This document shows, piece by piece, positions 42,835-51,998 of a stretch of 64,000 bases of DNA (position 1 is its first letter; each line of letters begins with the position of its first letter). The position numbers and the translations under genes were made by a program. This DNA comes from Hyphococcus sp. (GTDB lineage Bacteria > Pseudomonadota > Alphaproteobacteria > Caulobacterales > Parvularculaceae), in contig JAJFGB010000006.1 in the NCBI GenBank assembly GCA_021776335.1, positions 1-64,000 of the forward strand. The letters run 5' to 3'. The notes beneath the pieces are model-generated. The model saw only the letters and a list, made by a program, of their open reading frames with translations. It did not search any database and was not told the origin of the DNA.

Positions 42835-45165
42835 ATGAACCACCTTCTCTCAATTGTCGAACATGCGCTCATGACTGGCTATGGCGTGGAGGCGCGCGTT
42901 CGCGCTCTACCGGGAGAACTTGACCTCAACTTTGACATCGAGGGCAAAGGCGGACGCTATGTATTCAAACTGATGCGCGCCGGCTGCAGTCCTGATTTCA
43001 TTGAGCTTCAGATCAACGCGATGGAGTGCGCGCGAGCGGGCGGCATGGAACAATATGTTCCAAAAATCCTGCGTGACCGAAATGACAACGCCGTTGTCTC
43101 CCTGATCGATGATAAGGGCGAGGCCAGGATAGGCTGGCTGATTTCTTTCCTGCCCGGACGAATAATGGCGGACCTTGGTTCATGGGCGCCGCGCCTTGCA
43201 TTCAGCATTGGCGAAATTATGGGGAGACTATGCCGAGCGCTTGAAGCATTCGATCACCCTCTTCTCGATCGCGACCTAAAGTGGGATTTGCGACAGGGTG
43301 GATGGGTTGCAAAACATTTGGATGCATTCTCAGACGCAAAAAGGCGGCGCATGATTGAGCGGATCGCCGCACATTTCACCGCCGAGCTTTCACCCATGCT
43401 TGAGGCGCTGCCGAGAACGCCAATTCACGGCGACGCCAATGACATGAATGTTCTTGTTCACACGGGTGGATCAAACGAAGGCCAGATATCAGGAATAATC
43501 GACTTTGGCGACATGGTGCGAGCGCCGCGCATCTGCGAACCCGCGATTGCGATGGCTTATGCGATGATGGGCGACGGTGACGCGCTTGCGCGCGGCGCAG
43601 CATTAGTGAGTGGCTTTCACAAGATCGTCCCACTAAGCGAAACTGAGACAAAACTTCTTTTGCCGCTCATAAAACTGCGCCTTGCCATCAGCGTAACAAA
43701 TGCCGCCATTCAGCGGGTTGAAAAACCTGAGAACGAATATCTTTCCATAAGTGAGGCGCCGGCCTGGCGTCTGCTTGAAAAACTGGTCGATATCAACGAA
43801 GAAACTGCCGCTGAGCAGTTTGTCGCCGCTTGCGCGAAACCGCTTGATTTTGCAAACGCAAAAGCGCCGCGCATCAAATCATTAGTCGAGCGCCGCAAAG
43901 TGATTGCCCCGAGTAATCTTTCTCTCACCTACGACTCTCCGATTCATTTGGTGCGCGGTGAACGGCATTTTCTGTTTGACGCCGAGGGCGCCCAATATCT
44001 CGACGCTTATAATAATGTGCCGCATGTGGGGCACGCCAATCCAGTTGTTGTCGATGCGGTCCGGCGACAGATGTCGTTGCTTAACACCAACACCCGGTAC
44101 CTTCAGGATATTCATATCAACTACGCCGAGCGGGTGATAAAACTTCTGCCCGATCCCTTGTCAAAAATTGTGTTTTTGAATTCGGCGAGTGAGGCCAATG
44201 AATTTGCGCTGCGCCTTACACGCGCTGTTACTGGCGCGCACGATATGATGGTGATGGACCATGGCTATCACGGGAACACGACAGGGGCCATGGATATCAG
44301 TCCATACAAATTCCTTCACCCGAATGGCGCCGGCGCGCCGCCCGATTGGGTGCATGTCACATCGCAACCGGATATTTATCGCGGCAATCACCGCGGCGCC
44401 AATGCGCCCGCGCGATATATCGAAGATGTCAAAACCACCCTTGCCGAAATCAAGAAAAGCGGTCGCCCCCTCGCCGGTTTCATCAGTGAATGCCTGCCGA
44501 GCGTCGGCGGCCAGATCGTTCTGCCCCAGAGATATCTCGCGGCGGTCTATGAACTGGTGCGCCGCGCCGGCGGCGTTTGCATCGCCGACGATGTTCAAAC
44601 GGCGCTTGGCCGCCTTGGCGATTTCTTTTGGGGCTTTGACCAACAAGGTGTCGTTCCCGATATCGCCGTTTTTGGCAAACCGCTCGGGAATGGCTTTCCC
44701 CTCGCCGCGGTCGCCATGACCGATGAAATCGCGAGTGCTTTTTCTTCGGGGCCGGAATTTTTCTCGACCTTTGGCGGCTCAAGCGCCTCCTGCGCCGCAG
44801 GCAATGCTGTGCTTGACGTTCTTGAAATGAACGAACTTCCAAAAAACGCAAAGATGACAGGGGACATGATGCGGCACGTGCTTGAAGAGATGGCCAGCCG
44901 CCATGAGATTATTGGCGATGTGCGCGGTTCAGGTTTGTTTATCGGCGTCGACCTTGTACGCGACCACGACGAGCGATCACCGGCGACAGTGCAGGCGAAT
45001 TACATCAAGAACCGCATGAAAGAGGAAAACATTCTCATTGGCGTTGAAGGACCGGCGGACAATGTCCTGAAGATCCGACCACCTATGACCTTTGATAAAA
45101 CGGCAGCCGACCAGCTTTTAAGCGTATTGGACAGGATTTTGGTCGAAGCGCCGGCACAACAATAG
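42835..45165 (+). CDS. Aminoglycoside-phosphotransferase-like kinase fused to class III aminotransferase-like lyase
   Basis: 776 residues. The N-terminal 330 form an APH-type small-molecule kinase, with catalytic HGDANDMNVLV (His near 198) and the metal site IDFGDMV (near 222). The rest is a class III PLP fold with the PLP lysine in FGKPLGNGFPL (near 614) and GSGLFIGVDLVRD. The pairing copies the two-step route of hydroxylysine kinase with 5-phosphohydroxylysine phospholyase, or ethanolamine-phosphate phospholyase: phosphorylate an amino alcohol, then eliminate phosphate and amine. It lies between rimM and trmD, an unexpected site. Confidence 0.85.
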   Translation: MNHLLSIVEHALMTGYGVEARVRALPGELDLNFDIEGKGGRYVFKLMRAGCSPDFIELQINAMECARAGGMEQYVPKILRDRNDNAVVSLIDDKGEARIGWLISFLPGRIMADLGSWAPRLAFSIGEIMGRLCRALEAFDHPLLDRDLKWDLRQGGWVAKHLDAFSDAKRRRMIERIAAHFTAELSPMLEALPRTPIHGDANDMNVLVHTGGSNEGQISGIIDFGDMVRAPRICEPAIAMAYAMMGDGDALARGAALVSGFHKIVPLSETETKLLLPLIKLRLAISVTNAAIQRVEKPENEYLSISEAPAWRLLEKLVDINEETAAEQFVAACAKPLDFANAKAPRIKSLVERRKVIAPSNLSLTYDSPIHLVRGERHFLFDAEGAQYLDAYNNVPHVGHANPVVVDAVRRQMSLLNTNTRYLQDIHINYAERVIKLLPDPLSKIVFLNSASEANEFALRLTRAVTGAHDMMVMDHGYHGNTTGAMDISPYKFLHPNGAGAPPDWVHVTSQPDIYRGNHRGANAPARYIEDVKTTLAEIKKSGRPLAGFISECLPSVGGQIVLPQRYLAAVYELVRRAGGVCIADDVQTALGRLGDFFWGFDQQGVVPDIAVFGKPLGNGFPLAAVAMTDEIASAFSSGPEFFSTFGGSSASCAAGNAVLDVLEMNELPKNAKMTGDMMRHVLEEMASRHEIIGDVRGSGLFIGVDLVRDHDERSPATVQANYIKNRMKEENILIGVEGPADNVLKIRPPMTFDKTAADQLLSVLDRILVEAPAQQ

Positions 45166-45222
45166 TCAATCCAGGGCCTGCCATCCTTGCCTGCACTGGC
45201 CCCTCATGCCATCTGACGCCTC

Positions 45223-45945
45223 ATGTGGCGCGCAACGGTCCTTACCCTTTACCCGGAACTCTTTCCCGGCCCCCTGGACGCTTCCGTTCTGGGGCGCGGG
45301 GCGGCGGAGGGTCATTGGGCGCTCGACACCGTCAATATCCGCGATTTTTCCGACAATAAATATGGCTCGGTAGATGATACGCCGGCCGGTGGCGGGGCCG
45401 GCTTGGTGATGCGCGCCGATATTCTTGGGGCCGCGATCGACAGCATAAACCATGATGACCGTCCCCTCCTTTGCCTGACGCCGCGGGGCGCACCTCTGAC
45501 CCAGCACCGCGCCCAGGCCCTTGCGGCCGGGCCGGGCCTTGTCGCCCTTTGCGGCCGGTTTGAGGGGATCGATGAGCGGGTTTTCTCGAGCCGGGACATC
45601 GAAGAAGTCTCAATCGGCGATTTCGTGCTGGCAGGCGGTGAAATCGCCGCCATGGCCCTGATCGAGGCTTGCGTACGCCTCGTTCCCGGGGTATTGGGCT
45701 CCGCCTCTTCGCTCGGCGAGGAGAGCTTTGAGGGTGGTTTGTTGGAATATCCCCAATATACCCGCCCGAGAGAATTTCAGGGCCGGGCCATCCCGGACGT
45801 TTTGTTGTCAGGCGATCATCAACGAATTGCCGACTGGCGAGACGAACAACGGAAAGAAATAACGCGGACGCGACGACCGGACCTCTGGGAGAGGTTTTTA
45901 GCTGACGGTCCTATCCGGCGCGACAAGAACAAGGAACCGAAGTGA
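45223..45945 (+). CDS. trmD: tRNA (guanine-N1)-methyltransferase
   Basis: 240 residues. The trefoil-knot SAM site is seen in [15 protein letters not shown] and [19 protein letters not shown]. It methylates G37 of tRNAs reading CNN codons, preventing frameshifts. Its stop overlaps the rplS start (TGATG), as is usual for trmD-rplS. Confidence 0.97.
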   Translation: MWRATVLTLYPELFPGPLDASVLGRGAAEGHWALDTVNIRDFSDNKYGSVDDTPAGGGAGLVMRADILGAAIDSINHDDRPLLCLTPRGAPLTQHRAQALAAGPGLVALCGRFEGIDERVFSSRDIEEVSIGDFVLAGGEIAAMALIEACVRLVPGVLGSASSLGEESFEGGLLEYPQYTRPREFQGRAIPDVLLSGDHQRIADWRDEQRKEITRTRRPDLWERFLADGPIRRDKNKEPK

Positions 45946-46322
45946 TGAATATTATTGAGCAGCTCGATAAAGAGCACATCGAAGAGCTTGGCAAGAAAGT
46001 ACCGGAATTTGCGCCGGGCGACACCGTCAAGGTCAATGTCAAAGTTAAAGAAGGCGAGCGTGAACGCATTCAGGCCTTTGAAGGCGTCTGCATTGCCCGT
46101 AAGGGCGGCGGCCTCAATGAAAGCTTCACGGTGCGCAAAATTTCTTTCGGTGAAGGCGTTGAACGGGTCTTTCCAATTTACTCGCCGCTGGTCGATTCCA
46201 TCGAAGTAACGCGCCGCGGCAAAGTGCGCCGCGCCAAGCTTTACTATCTGCGCGAGCGACGCGGGAAATCAGCGCGGATCAAAGAAAAGGTCGATCGGCG
46301 CCCGAAAAAAGGCACGAAGTAA
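45945..46322 (+). CDS. rplS: 50S ribosomal protein L19
   Basis: 125 residues from the ATG at 45945, sharing one base with the trmD stop; a GTG one codon earlier is possible. [27 protein letters not shown] sequence (part quoted as [11 protein letters not shown]) and [11 protein letters not shown] are diagnostic. It sits at the 30S-50S interface. A perfect terminator follows. Confidence 0.97.
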   Translation: MNIIEQLDKEHIEELGKKVPEFAPGDTVKVNVKVKEGERERIQAFEGVCIARKGGGLNESFTVRKISFGEGVERVFPIYSPLVDSIEVTRRGKVRRAKLYYLRERRGKSARIKEKVDRRPKKGTK

Positions 46323-46345
46323 GTCCTACAAGATTACAGAATTCA

Positions 46346-46374
46346 AAAACGGCCCTTCGGGGCCGTTTTTTATT
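46346..46374. terminator. Bidirectional Rho-independent terminator between rplS and bioB
   Basis: Perfect 10-bp arms AAAACGGCCC and GGGCCGTTTT around a TTCG tetraloop, followed by TTATT. It lies 23 nt after rplS and directly beside the converging bioB stop. The reverse strand also ends in a T-run, so it can serve bioB as well. Confidence 0.92.
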
Positions 46375-47332
46375 ACACCAGCCGTACGCCCAATCGCTCA
46401 AACAACGCTGCGTCTTTATCCCTCCCCGGATTGTTGGTGGTCAAAAGCTCATCACCCACGAAAATCGAGTTTGCGCCGGCGAGAAAACACAGGGCCTGCG
46501 CCTCATCACTCATATTTTCGCGGCCTGCAGATAGCCGCACATAAGATGTCGGCATCAGGATGCGCGCCACAGCAATAAGCCGTGCAAATTCAATCGCGGA
46601 AATTGGCTCTGAATGCCCAAGCGGCGTTCCGTCTATCGGCATCAGCGAATTGATCGGCACCGATTCAGGCGGCGGCGACATATTGGCCAGCGCAAGCAGA
46701 AATCCGATGCGGTCTTTGACTTCTTCGCCCATGCCAACGATACCGCCGCAACAGACTTTCATGCCGGAGCCACGAACACGTTCAAGCGTTGCGATACGAT
46801 CCTCGAACGTTCGAGTGGAGATCACTTTGTCATAATATTCCGGCGAGGTGTCGATATTATGGTTGTAGTAATCAAGTCCGGCGGCGCTAAGTTGCAGCGC
46901 TTGTTCATCGCTCAACATCCCCAGCGTCATACAGGTCTCAAGTCCAAGCGCTTTCACCTCGCCAACCATATCGCAAAGCGCATTCATATCTCTGTCTTTC
47001 GGTCCGCGCCACGCGGCGCCCATGCAAAATCGCGAGGCGCCTTCCGATTTGGCGCGCTGCGCCTCGGCGAGAACCGTTTCCGTATCCAATAATTTCGATG
47101 CTTTAAGTCCTGTATCGAATTTTGTTGACTGGCTGCAATAGCCGCAATCTTCCGGGCAGCCGCCAGTCTTGATGGAAAGGAGCCGCGAAGCCTGCACGTC
47201 GGACGGGTTGAAATGTTCGCGGTGAACTTTTTGCGCGCGAAAAATCAGCGCCGCAAAAGGCAACGCCATCAACGTTTCAACATCAGCCCGCAGCCATGGC
47301 GCGGCGCGCAAGACATTCTCATCCTTCGGCAT
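46373..47332 (-). CDS. bioB: Biotin synthase
   Basis: 319 residues. The radical-SAM CxxxCxxC motif is in [13 protein letters not shown] (Cys near 53-60), followed by the second-cluster cysteines in the [16 protein letters not shown] region. It inserts sulfur into dethiobiotin. It stands alone; no other bio genes are in the window. I looked for a BioR box upstream and found none that was convincing. Confidence 0.96.
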   Translation of the reverse strand: MPKDENVLRAAPWLRADVETLMALPFAALIFRAQKVHREHFNPSDVQASRLLSIKTGGCPEDCGYCSQSTKFDTGLKASKLLDTETVLAEAQRAKSEGASRFCMGAAWRGPKDRDMNALCDMVGEVKALGLETCMTLGMLSDEQALQLSAAGLDYYNHNIDTSPEYYDKVISTRTFEDRIATLERVRGSGMKVCCGGIVGMGEEVKDRIGFLLALANMSPPPESVPINSLMPIDGTPLGHSEPISAIEFARLIAVARILMPTSYVRLSAGRENMSDEAQALCFLAGANSIFVGDELLTTNNPGRDKDAALFERLGVRLV

Positions 47333-47471
47333 TATCGCACCTTGTTGGCTGCCCGACAGTGCAGGAAATCAACGAGACGCCGATGGAAGTCAAGATACAA
47401 GCAACAACTGACCGGGGCTTTGATTGCAAATAGCCTCTTTATTAGACTATCATTGACAGTGGGCAATTTTC

Positions 47472-48617
47472 ATGGGGACCGTGGTGAATTTCTTCAGATC
47501 TATATTTATTTTTACCGCAATGATGATTGTGTTTTCAGCGCCATCGGCCATCGCCCAACCCTATGTCGAAGAATACAATGCCTATGTCGATGCGTTGAAA
47601 GCTGGCGACAAGGCGCAGGCCGCCAAACACGCAAAGGCCGCATGGCAGGCCGCTGAAAAATCACTTGGTGATGATCCCGCCACCGCAGTCCTTGCCTATA
47701 ACTACGCGCTGCTTATTTACATGTCGCGGCCGCAAGATGCAGTTGCGCCAATTACCCGTACTGTCGCCCTCATCGACGCGGGCATATCCGATATTCCGCC
47801 GCACGAACCGCATTTGATACGTGCTTATGTGGTTGCAGTTGCAGCGCCTGATGATTCAAAAGCATTGAATGCATTACAGGTCGTTTTGGATGCCCGTGAA
47901 GACGCATCAATTGCAGCGACGGAGCTGTCGGCCCTCGCATGGCTTCGAGTCGCATTATTTTATCTATCTGAGGGTGAAAGCAGCAAGGCAATCCGCGCAT
48001 CTGAGCACGCTGAAACTCATTTCAAAATTGTCGCCCCGGACGAGATAAATTACCAGGGAAACGCCTTGATTGTAAATGCAGCGGCGTATCTGATGAAAAG
48101 GGCGCGTACCGAACAAGACATTGTGAACGCCCATGACGCCGCCTATCGGGCGATATTCATGTACCCGCCGCAGGAGAACATCGAAACATTTGATCCGCAT
48201 TATGCGGCAGCGCTTGTATGGCACTATGTTGTGCACTCTTTCGCAAAATCAGACGCCGTCTATACCTCCACCCGGCTTGGGGAAGTCAAACTGGTTGACG
48301 ACGAGGGTTTCCCTCGCATGTGGCGCGCATCAACGCACCCTGAAGAGTGCGACATTGAATGGAAGAAACGAAAGCCGCCATTCTACCCGACAGGCGAGGA
48401 ATATGCGGGCTATATGGGGGGCGCAATGGTCGGTTATCATTTCGATGCAGATCTAAATGTTACCGAAGCGCGCATCATTGCTGAAGTTCCAAACAGTTCT
48501 CCGTTCGGCAAAGCCGCCCTCAAGGCCATAAAGACTTACAGTCTTGCAAAAAACCCCGGGGCACCCGAATCCTGTTCACGCAACTGGACCACCCATATGT
48601 TGTTCATAATCGAATAA
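47472..48617 (+). CDS. Exported TPR-like protein with TonB C-terminal-like domain
   Basis: 381 residues with a signal peptide (about 1-28, ending SAIAQP). The middle 200 residues are helical with TPR-like packing (ALNALQVVLDAR, SALAWLRVALFYL). The C-terminal 70 residues resemble a TonB domain: GYHFDADLNVTEARIIAEVP, then FGKAALKAIKTYSL. A final CSRN may form a disulfide. It is probably an envelope protein; the partner is unknown. It is monocistronic and converges with the cupredoxin operon. Confidence 0.68.
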   Translation: MGTVVNFFRSIFIFTAMMIVFSAPSAIAQPYVEEYNAYVDALKAGDKAQAAKHAKAAWQAAEKSLGDDPATAVLAYNYALLIYMSRPQDAVAPITRTVALIDAGISDIPPHEPHLIRAYVVAVAAPDDSKALNALQVVLDAREDASIAATELSALAWLRVALFYLSEGESSKAIRASEHAETHFKIVAPDEINYQGNALIVNAAAYLMKRARTEQDIVNAHDAAYRAIFMYPPQENIETFDPHYAAALVWHYVVHSFAKSDAVYTSTRLGEVKLVDDEGFPRMWRASTHPEECDIEWKKRKPPFYPTGEEYAGYMGGAMVGYHFDADLNVTEARIIAEVPNSSPFGKAALKAIKTYSLAKNPGAPESCSRNWTTHMLFIIE

Positions 48618-48636
48618 AGCAGCGTCAGCGTTTGGC

Positions 48637-48678
48637 GCTCCGCATGGTGCTTGGGTCAGATAACTTACCATGCGGAGC
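48637..48678. terminator. 12-bp inverted repeat between converging genes
   Basis: GCTCCGCATGGT (48637-48648) and ACCATGCGGAGC (48667-48678) are perfect 12-bp arms with an 18-nt loop, in the 88-bp gap between two convergent stops. No T-run follows on either strand, so a Rho-dependent or stabilising role, or a protein site, fits better than intrinsic termination. Confidence 0.55.
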
Positions 48679-48705
48679 CTCAGGCCAGAAAGCAACGTCA
48701 TGTGT

Positions 48706-49062
48706 TTATTCGACATTCAATGCGCCAACCATCTGTGGATGAAAGGTGCAGAGGTAATCGATCACCCCTGCTGTCTCTATTACAAGAGACCACTCGTCTC
48801 CTTGCGCAAGAGATCCGGAATCCCACGAACCATCGACAGCAGTCGCAGTGTGCGGGGCGATATCCATATTGACCCAGGTGACCGTGTCACCGACAGCAAT
48901 GTCCAGCGCCTCAGGCGCGAACTGGAAATCACGAATCTCGACAACATGGCTTTCAGCCAAGGCCGACGGCGCCCAAAGCGCCGCCTGCCCAACTATCGCC
49001 GCCGCCAAACCACACACCAGTAGTCCGCGCCGGCGATCTATCTTTTTGTCGAGCATATTCAT
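48706..49062 (-). CDS. Exported cupredoxin (amicyanin/plastocyanin type)
   Basis: 118 residues. A Tat-like signal (DRRRGLLVCGLAAAI) ends near SALAES. The type 1 copper ligands are present: His in IAPHTATAV, then Cys, His and Met in YLCTFHPQM. It carries electrons in the periplasm. It overlaps the DUF4142 stop by 4 nt (ATGA) and is translated with it, under the divergent SufR-like regulator by inference. Confidence 0.9.
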   Translation of the reverse strand: MNMLDKKIDRRRGLLVCGLAAAIVGQAALWAPSALAESHVVEIRDFQFAPEALDIAVGDTVTWVNMDIAPHTATAVDGSWDSGSLAQGDEWSLVIETAGVIDYLCTFHPQMVGALNVE

Positions 49063-49589
49063 CGTGTGTTCTTCACCAGTTTTTCAGCGTGCTTTTCATG
49101 GGCTCTAAACGTCGCCAGCGCTGACCCGAGCAGCGCTTTGAATTCTGCGTTGTCCGCTGCGGGAATGAATGTCTCCGCAAGCGCTGTGTTAACGAACTGA
49201 TGATAGCCAAGCTCATTGTCCGCGTAAGCTTTGTCGAAAGCTTTTCCTTCAAGGGCAATAAGCTCCGCCCGCTTGTCAGCGGCTTGTTGCAACAAGGACT
49301 GGCTGGTGGCGTTATCCTGAGGCGCCGCCTCAAGTTTTTCGAGCAGCGCCAGAGCTGCATCATTCACCGCCTGATGATCGCGTAACATCGTCCCCGCGAA
49401 CTCACGCACATCCGCATTGTCCGACACCGCAAGCGCCAGATGCGCATAGCGCAGGTCGATCACACCAGCCGTGTAGGCAATATGGGCGATCTCAAGATCG
49501 TTAGGACCCTCGTCTTCAGCCTTTGCTGACAGGGCGGCCATCGACACCGCGGTGAGCGCGGCTCCAGCAATCAGAGTTTTTCGCAACAT
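49059..49589 (-). CDS. Exported DUF4142 protein (ferritin-like four-helix)
   Basis: 176 residues from the ATG at 49589; a start 23 codons earlier is unlikely. A signal peptide covers about 1-24 (ending ALSAKAED). The DUF4142 helices include HIAYTAGVIDLRYAHLALA, EFAGTMLRDHQAVND and a C-terminal RAHEKHAEKL. The family is a periplasmic helical bundle related to ferritin-like folds; its role is unknown. It lies in an operon with the cupredoxin, which could exchange electrons with it. Confidence 0.85.
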   Translation of the reverse strand: MLRKTLIAGAALTAVSMAALSAKAEDEGPNDLEIAHIAYTAGVIDLRYAHLALAVSDNADVREFAGTMLRDHQAVNDAALALLEKLEAAPQDNATSQSLLQQAADKRAELIALEGKAFDKAYADNELGYHQFVNTALAETFIPAADNAEFKALLGSALATFRAHEKHAEKLVKNTR

Positions 49590-49687
49590 TTCCTGTTTTC
49601 CTTTTTTAATTGGGATTAACGCGAAGACCAGAACTGGCGCCGACAACGTTTTTGACATCGGACCCGCACCAGTTGGTTTTACTTACA

Positions 49688-49701
49688 ACATAATTATATG
49701 T
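49688..49701. promoter_or_regulatory. Candidate operator between the SufR-like gene and DUF4142-cupredoxin
   Basis: ACATA-N4-TATGT (49688-49701) lies in the 179-bp divergent gap, 67 bp from the regulator start and 98 bp from the DUF4142 start, inside a very AT-rich stretch. It is well placed for control of both directions. Confidence 0.4.
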
Positions 49702-49768
49702 CATAAATGGTATATATGGCAAGTCTTGGGAAATTGCCTTATTGGACGGTGGCTGAAAGGTGAATTCC

Positions 49769-50422
49769 ATGACGGACAGCGACCATCTTGCCGGATTCGG
49801 CCAGACCCAAAGCGCGCTTTTGCGGCTTCTGCTTCGAAACAAGAATGGACTCACTGTTGACCAGATCGCAGGCGATCTTGGCGTGACGAGAACCGCCGTT
49901 AATCAGCATTTGACGTCTCTCGAACGGGACGGCCACATCTTACGAAAGGAAGTCGTAGCGACTGGCGGACGGCCAAGCCGCATTTACGCGCTCAGCGAGC
50001 GCGGCGTTCATCTCTTTCCAAAAAATTACGATATGTTTTCAATGAAAACGCTCGAAGCGTTGATCAGCGCCGTCGGCGTGGGCCAGACGGGCAAAGTGCT
50101 GGAACAGCTGGGCCGCGATCTGGGCAAAGATTTAGGCGCTCAACTGAGCACCAAAAAGCTCGGCGAGCGGATCCAGCCGATCGCCGATGTTTTGCAGGAC
50201 TTTGGGTTTGACGCCCATGTTGAAGAAGATGCGCCAAAGAACGCACCGGCAATCAAAGCATATAATTGCATTTATCATACGCTGGCCAGAACCAATCCGG
50301 ATGTCTGCAAACTCGATCTTGCTTTTTTGACGGAAGCCTCGGGCACTACGGTTGATCACGCCGCGTGCATGGCGAAGGGCGACAATGAATGCCGATTTCA
50401 ATTTGATAAAAAGCGCAGTTGA
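49769..50422 (+). CDS. SufR-like HTH regulator with probable Fe-S site
   Basis: 217 residues from the ATG at 49769 (AAAGG 9 nt upstream; a GTG at 49760 is possible). The N-terminal winged helix has DQIAGDLGVTRTAVNQHLTS and RDGHILRKEVVATGGRPS. The C-terminal domain shows four cysteines, in NCIYHTLAR, PDVCKLD, AACMAKGDNECRF, as in SufR-type regulators that hold an Fe-S cluster. It is divergent from DUF4142-cupredoxin and likely controls it in response to iron, sulfur or oxidants. Confidence 0.8.
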   Translation: MTDSDHLAGFGQTQSALLRLLLRNKNGLTVDQIAGDLGVTRTAVNQHLTSLERDGHILRKEVVATGGRPSRIYALSERGVHLFPKNYDMFSMKTLEALISAVGVGQTGKVLEQLGRDLGKDLGAQLSTKKLGERIQPIADVLQDFGFDAHVEEDAPKNAPAIKAYNCIYHTLARTNPDVCKLDLAFLTEASGTTVDHAACMAKGDNECRFQFDKKRS

Positions 50423-50471
50423 TCCAACTCGATCGATCACATGATGAAATGAAAATTGCGCACCGGTCGTA

Positions 50472-51896
50472 TTATTCCGCAACTTCCTTAGGCGGCAAGC
50501 GTCCAAAGTCGCCTTCCATTTCCGACGCCATATATAAAAATGCGGCCCAGACAGCGACATTTTGACGAAGCGCTGCAGGATCAACTTTGTCGAGCGTATC
50601 ATCGGGCGTGTGATGAAGATCGAAATAATCCCACCCGGACTGACGCAGCGAAACCACAGGCACGCCAAGGTCACGGATCGGTCCAATATCAGGACCGCCG
50701 CCAATATCCGTAGCGCCTGGCGCAACACCCAACCCGCGCAAGGCAACCGCCATGGGGGCAGCCTTCGCAACAGCGCCATCGCCAAAGCGTGTATCCAATC
50801 GATAGATTTCACCGGCGCCGAAGTCCGACTCCGCTGCCAGAACATGGCGGTCGAGTTCATCCGCGTGCTGCTTAGCATAAGCCTTGGCGCCATAGAGGCC
50901 GACTTCTTCAGCACCCCACATCACAACCCGTATCGTTCGCTTTGGTTTACCCCGTAAATTGTCAATCAGCTTTGCGGCCGCCATGGTAATGGCAATCCCC
51001 GAGGCGTCATCAATTGCCCCCGTTCCAAGGTCCCAACTATCAAGATGGCCCCCGATAACAATTAACTCATCCGTCTGTCCCGGAATTTCGCCAATGACAT
51101 TTCCCGAGACTTCACTTTCTTTCATTGTCACACTGAGATCGAGTTTTACCGTCACCGGGCCGTTCGCCAATTTCATCGCGCGCGCCAGTTGATCAGCGTC
51201 AGGGCTCGACAAGGCAGCGATAGGAATCTGGGCTATTCCTTCCTTGTAGTTCATCCCACCCGTATGCGGCCCGCGATGATTGTCCGTGCCAACCGAGCGG
51301 ATCAATGCCGCCAAAGCACCACGCTTTCCGGCCTCTCTTGCTGCGCCCGAGCGCTTGGCGACGGCGACGCCATAGCCCGATCCGTCTTGTGTCCGCGTCA
51401 TCAGTTCATCAACAAATATGATCTTGCCTTCAAAACCCTCCATTGGCGCCGCCGCAAGCGCCGGCAGTGTTTCAAAGCGCATAACTTCGGCGGTAATGCC
51501 GCCCGCCGGCGTTCCTATGGAATTGCCCAGCGCTGTTACAATCAACTGCTGTGGAAAGGGAGAAATGATTTCGGCCTTTTCCGAGATGCGCTCCCAATAG
51601 GGCATTTCAAAAGTCTCAATGCGGACATTCTTAAAACCGAGCTTTTTGAGTTTGGCGACACCCCATTCGCGCGCCCGCGCCTCCGCCGGCGACGCCGGAA
51701 GACGCGGACCAATTTCCGTGGTCAGGCTTTCGAGAACTTCCCAGGCAAGATCATCTTCAAGGCCTCGTTCAATCAACCGTTCGACATTTTGCGCCTGCGT
51801 TTCTGTCAGCGCTGGCGCAGTTTGGGCGGCAGCGGGAGGACACGCAAAAGCAATAGAGGCAAGTATGGTCAATGGTGCGCGACGGAGAAGTTTCAT
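50472..51896 (-). CDS. Exported M28 family zinc aminopeptidase
   Basis: 474 residues with a signal peptide (about 1-24, ending AAAQTA). The dizinc site is visible: GGHLDSWDLGTGAIDDASG (His and Asp), then WGAEEVGLYGAKAY (Glu pair) and later ESDFGAG. An inserted PA-like domain (about 140-260) precedes the catalytic domain. It resembles carboxypeptidase Q / PGCP-type M28 enzymes. A secreted peptidase, monocistronic. Confidence 0.9.
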   Translation of the reverse strand: MKLLRRAPLTILASIAFACPPAAAQTAPALTETQAQNVERLIERGLEDDLAWEVLESLTTEIGPRLPASPAEARAREWGVAKLKKLGFKNVRIETFEMPYWERISEKAEIISPFPQQLIVTALGNSIGTPAGGITAEVMRFETLPALAAAPMEGFEGKIIFVDELMTRTQDGSGYGVAVAKRSGAAREAGKRGALAALIRSVGTDNHRGPHTGGMNYKEGIAQIPIAALSSPDADQLARAMKLANGPVTVKLDLSVTMKESEVSGNVIGEIPGQTDELIVIGGHLDSWDLGTGAIDDASGIAITMAAAKLIDNLRGKPKRTIRVVMWGAEEVGLYGAKAYAKQHADELDRHVLAAESDFGAGEIYRLDTRFGDGAVAKAAPMAVALRGLGVAPGATDIGGGPDIGPIRDLGVPVVSLRQSGWDYFDLHHTPDDTLDKVDPAALRQNVAVWAAFLYMASEMEGDFGRLPPKEVAE

Positions 51897-51998
51897 TACA
51901 GCATCCCTCAGATTGAATTTGCCCGCATGATCAGCCTGGCGCTCTCAAGGTCAACCCTTGAAGGCGGCAATTCATCAATGCAGTTTGGTAGCGAAGAT

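Noticed and set aside
47333-47471. BioR operator upstream of bioB
   Set aside because: No TTATCTATAA-like palindrome; the nearest match, TTATTAGACTATC, is too poor.
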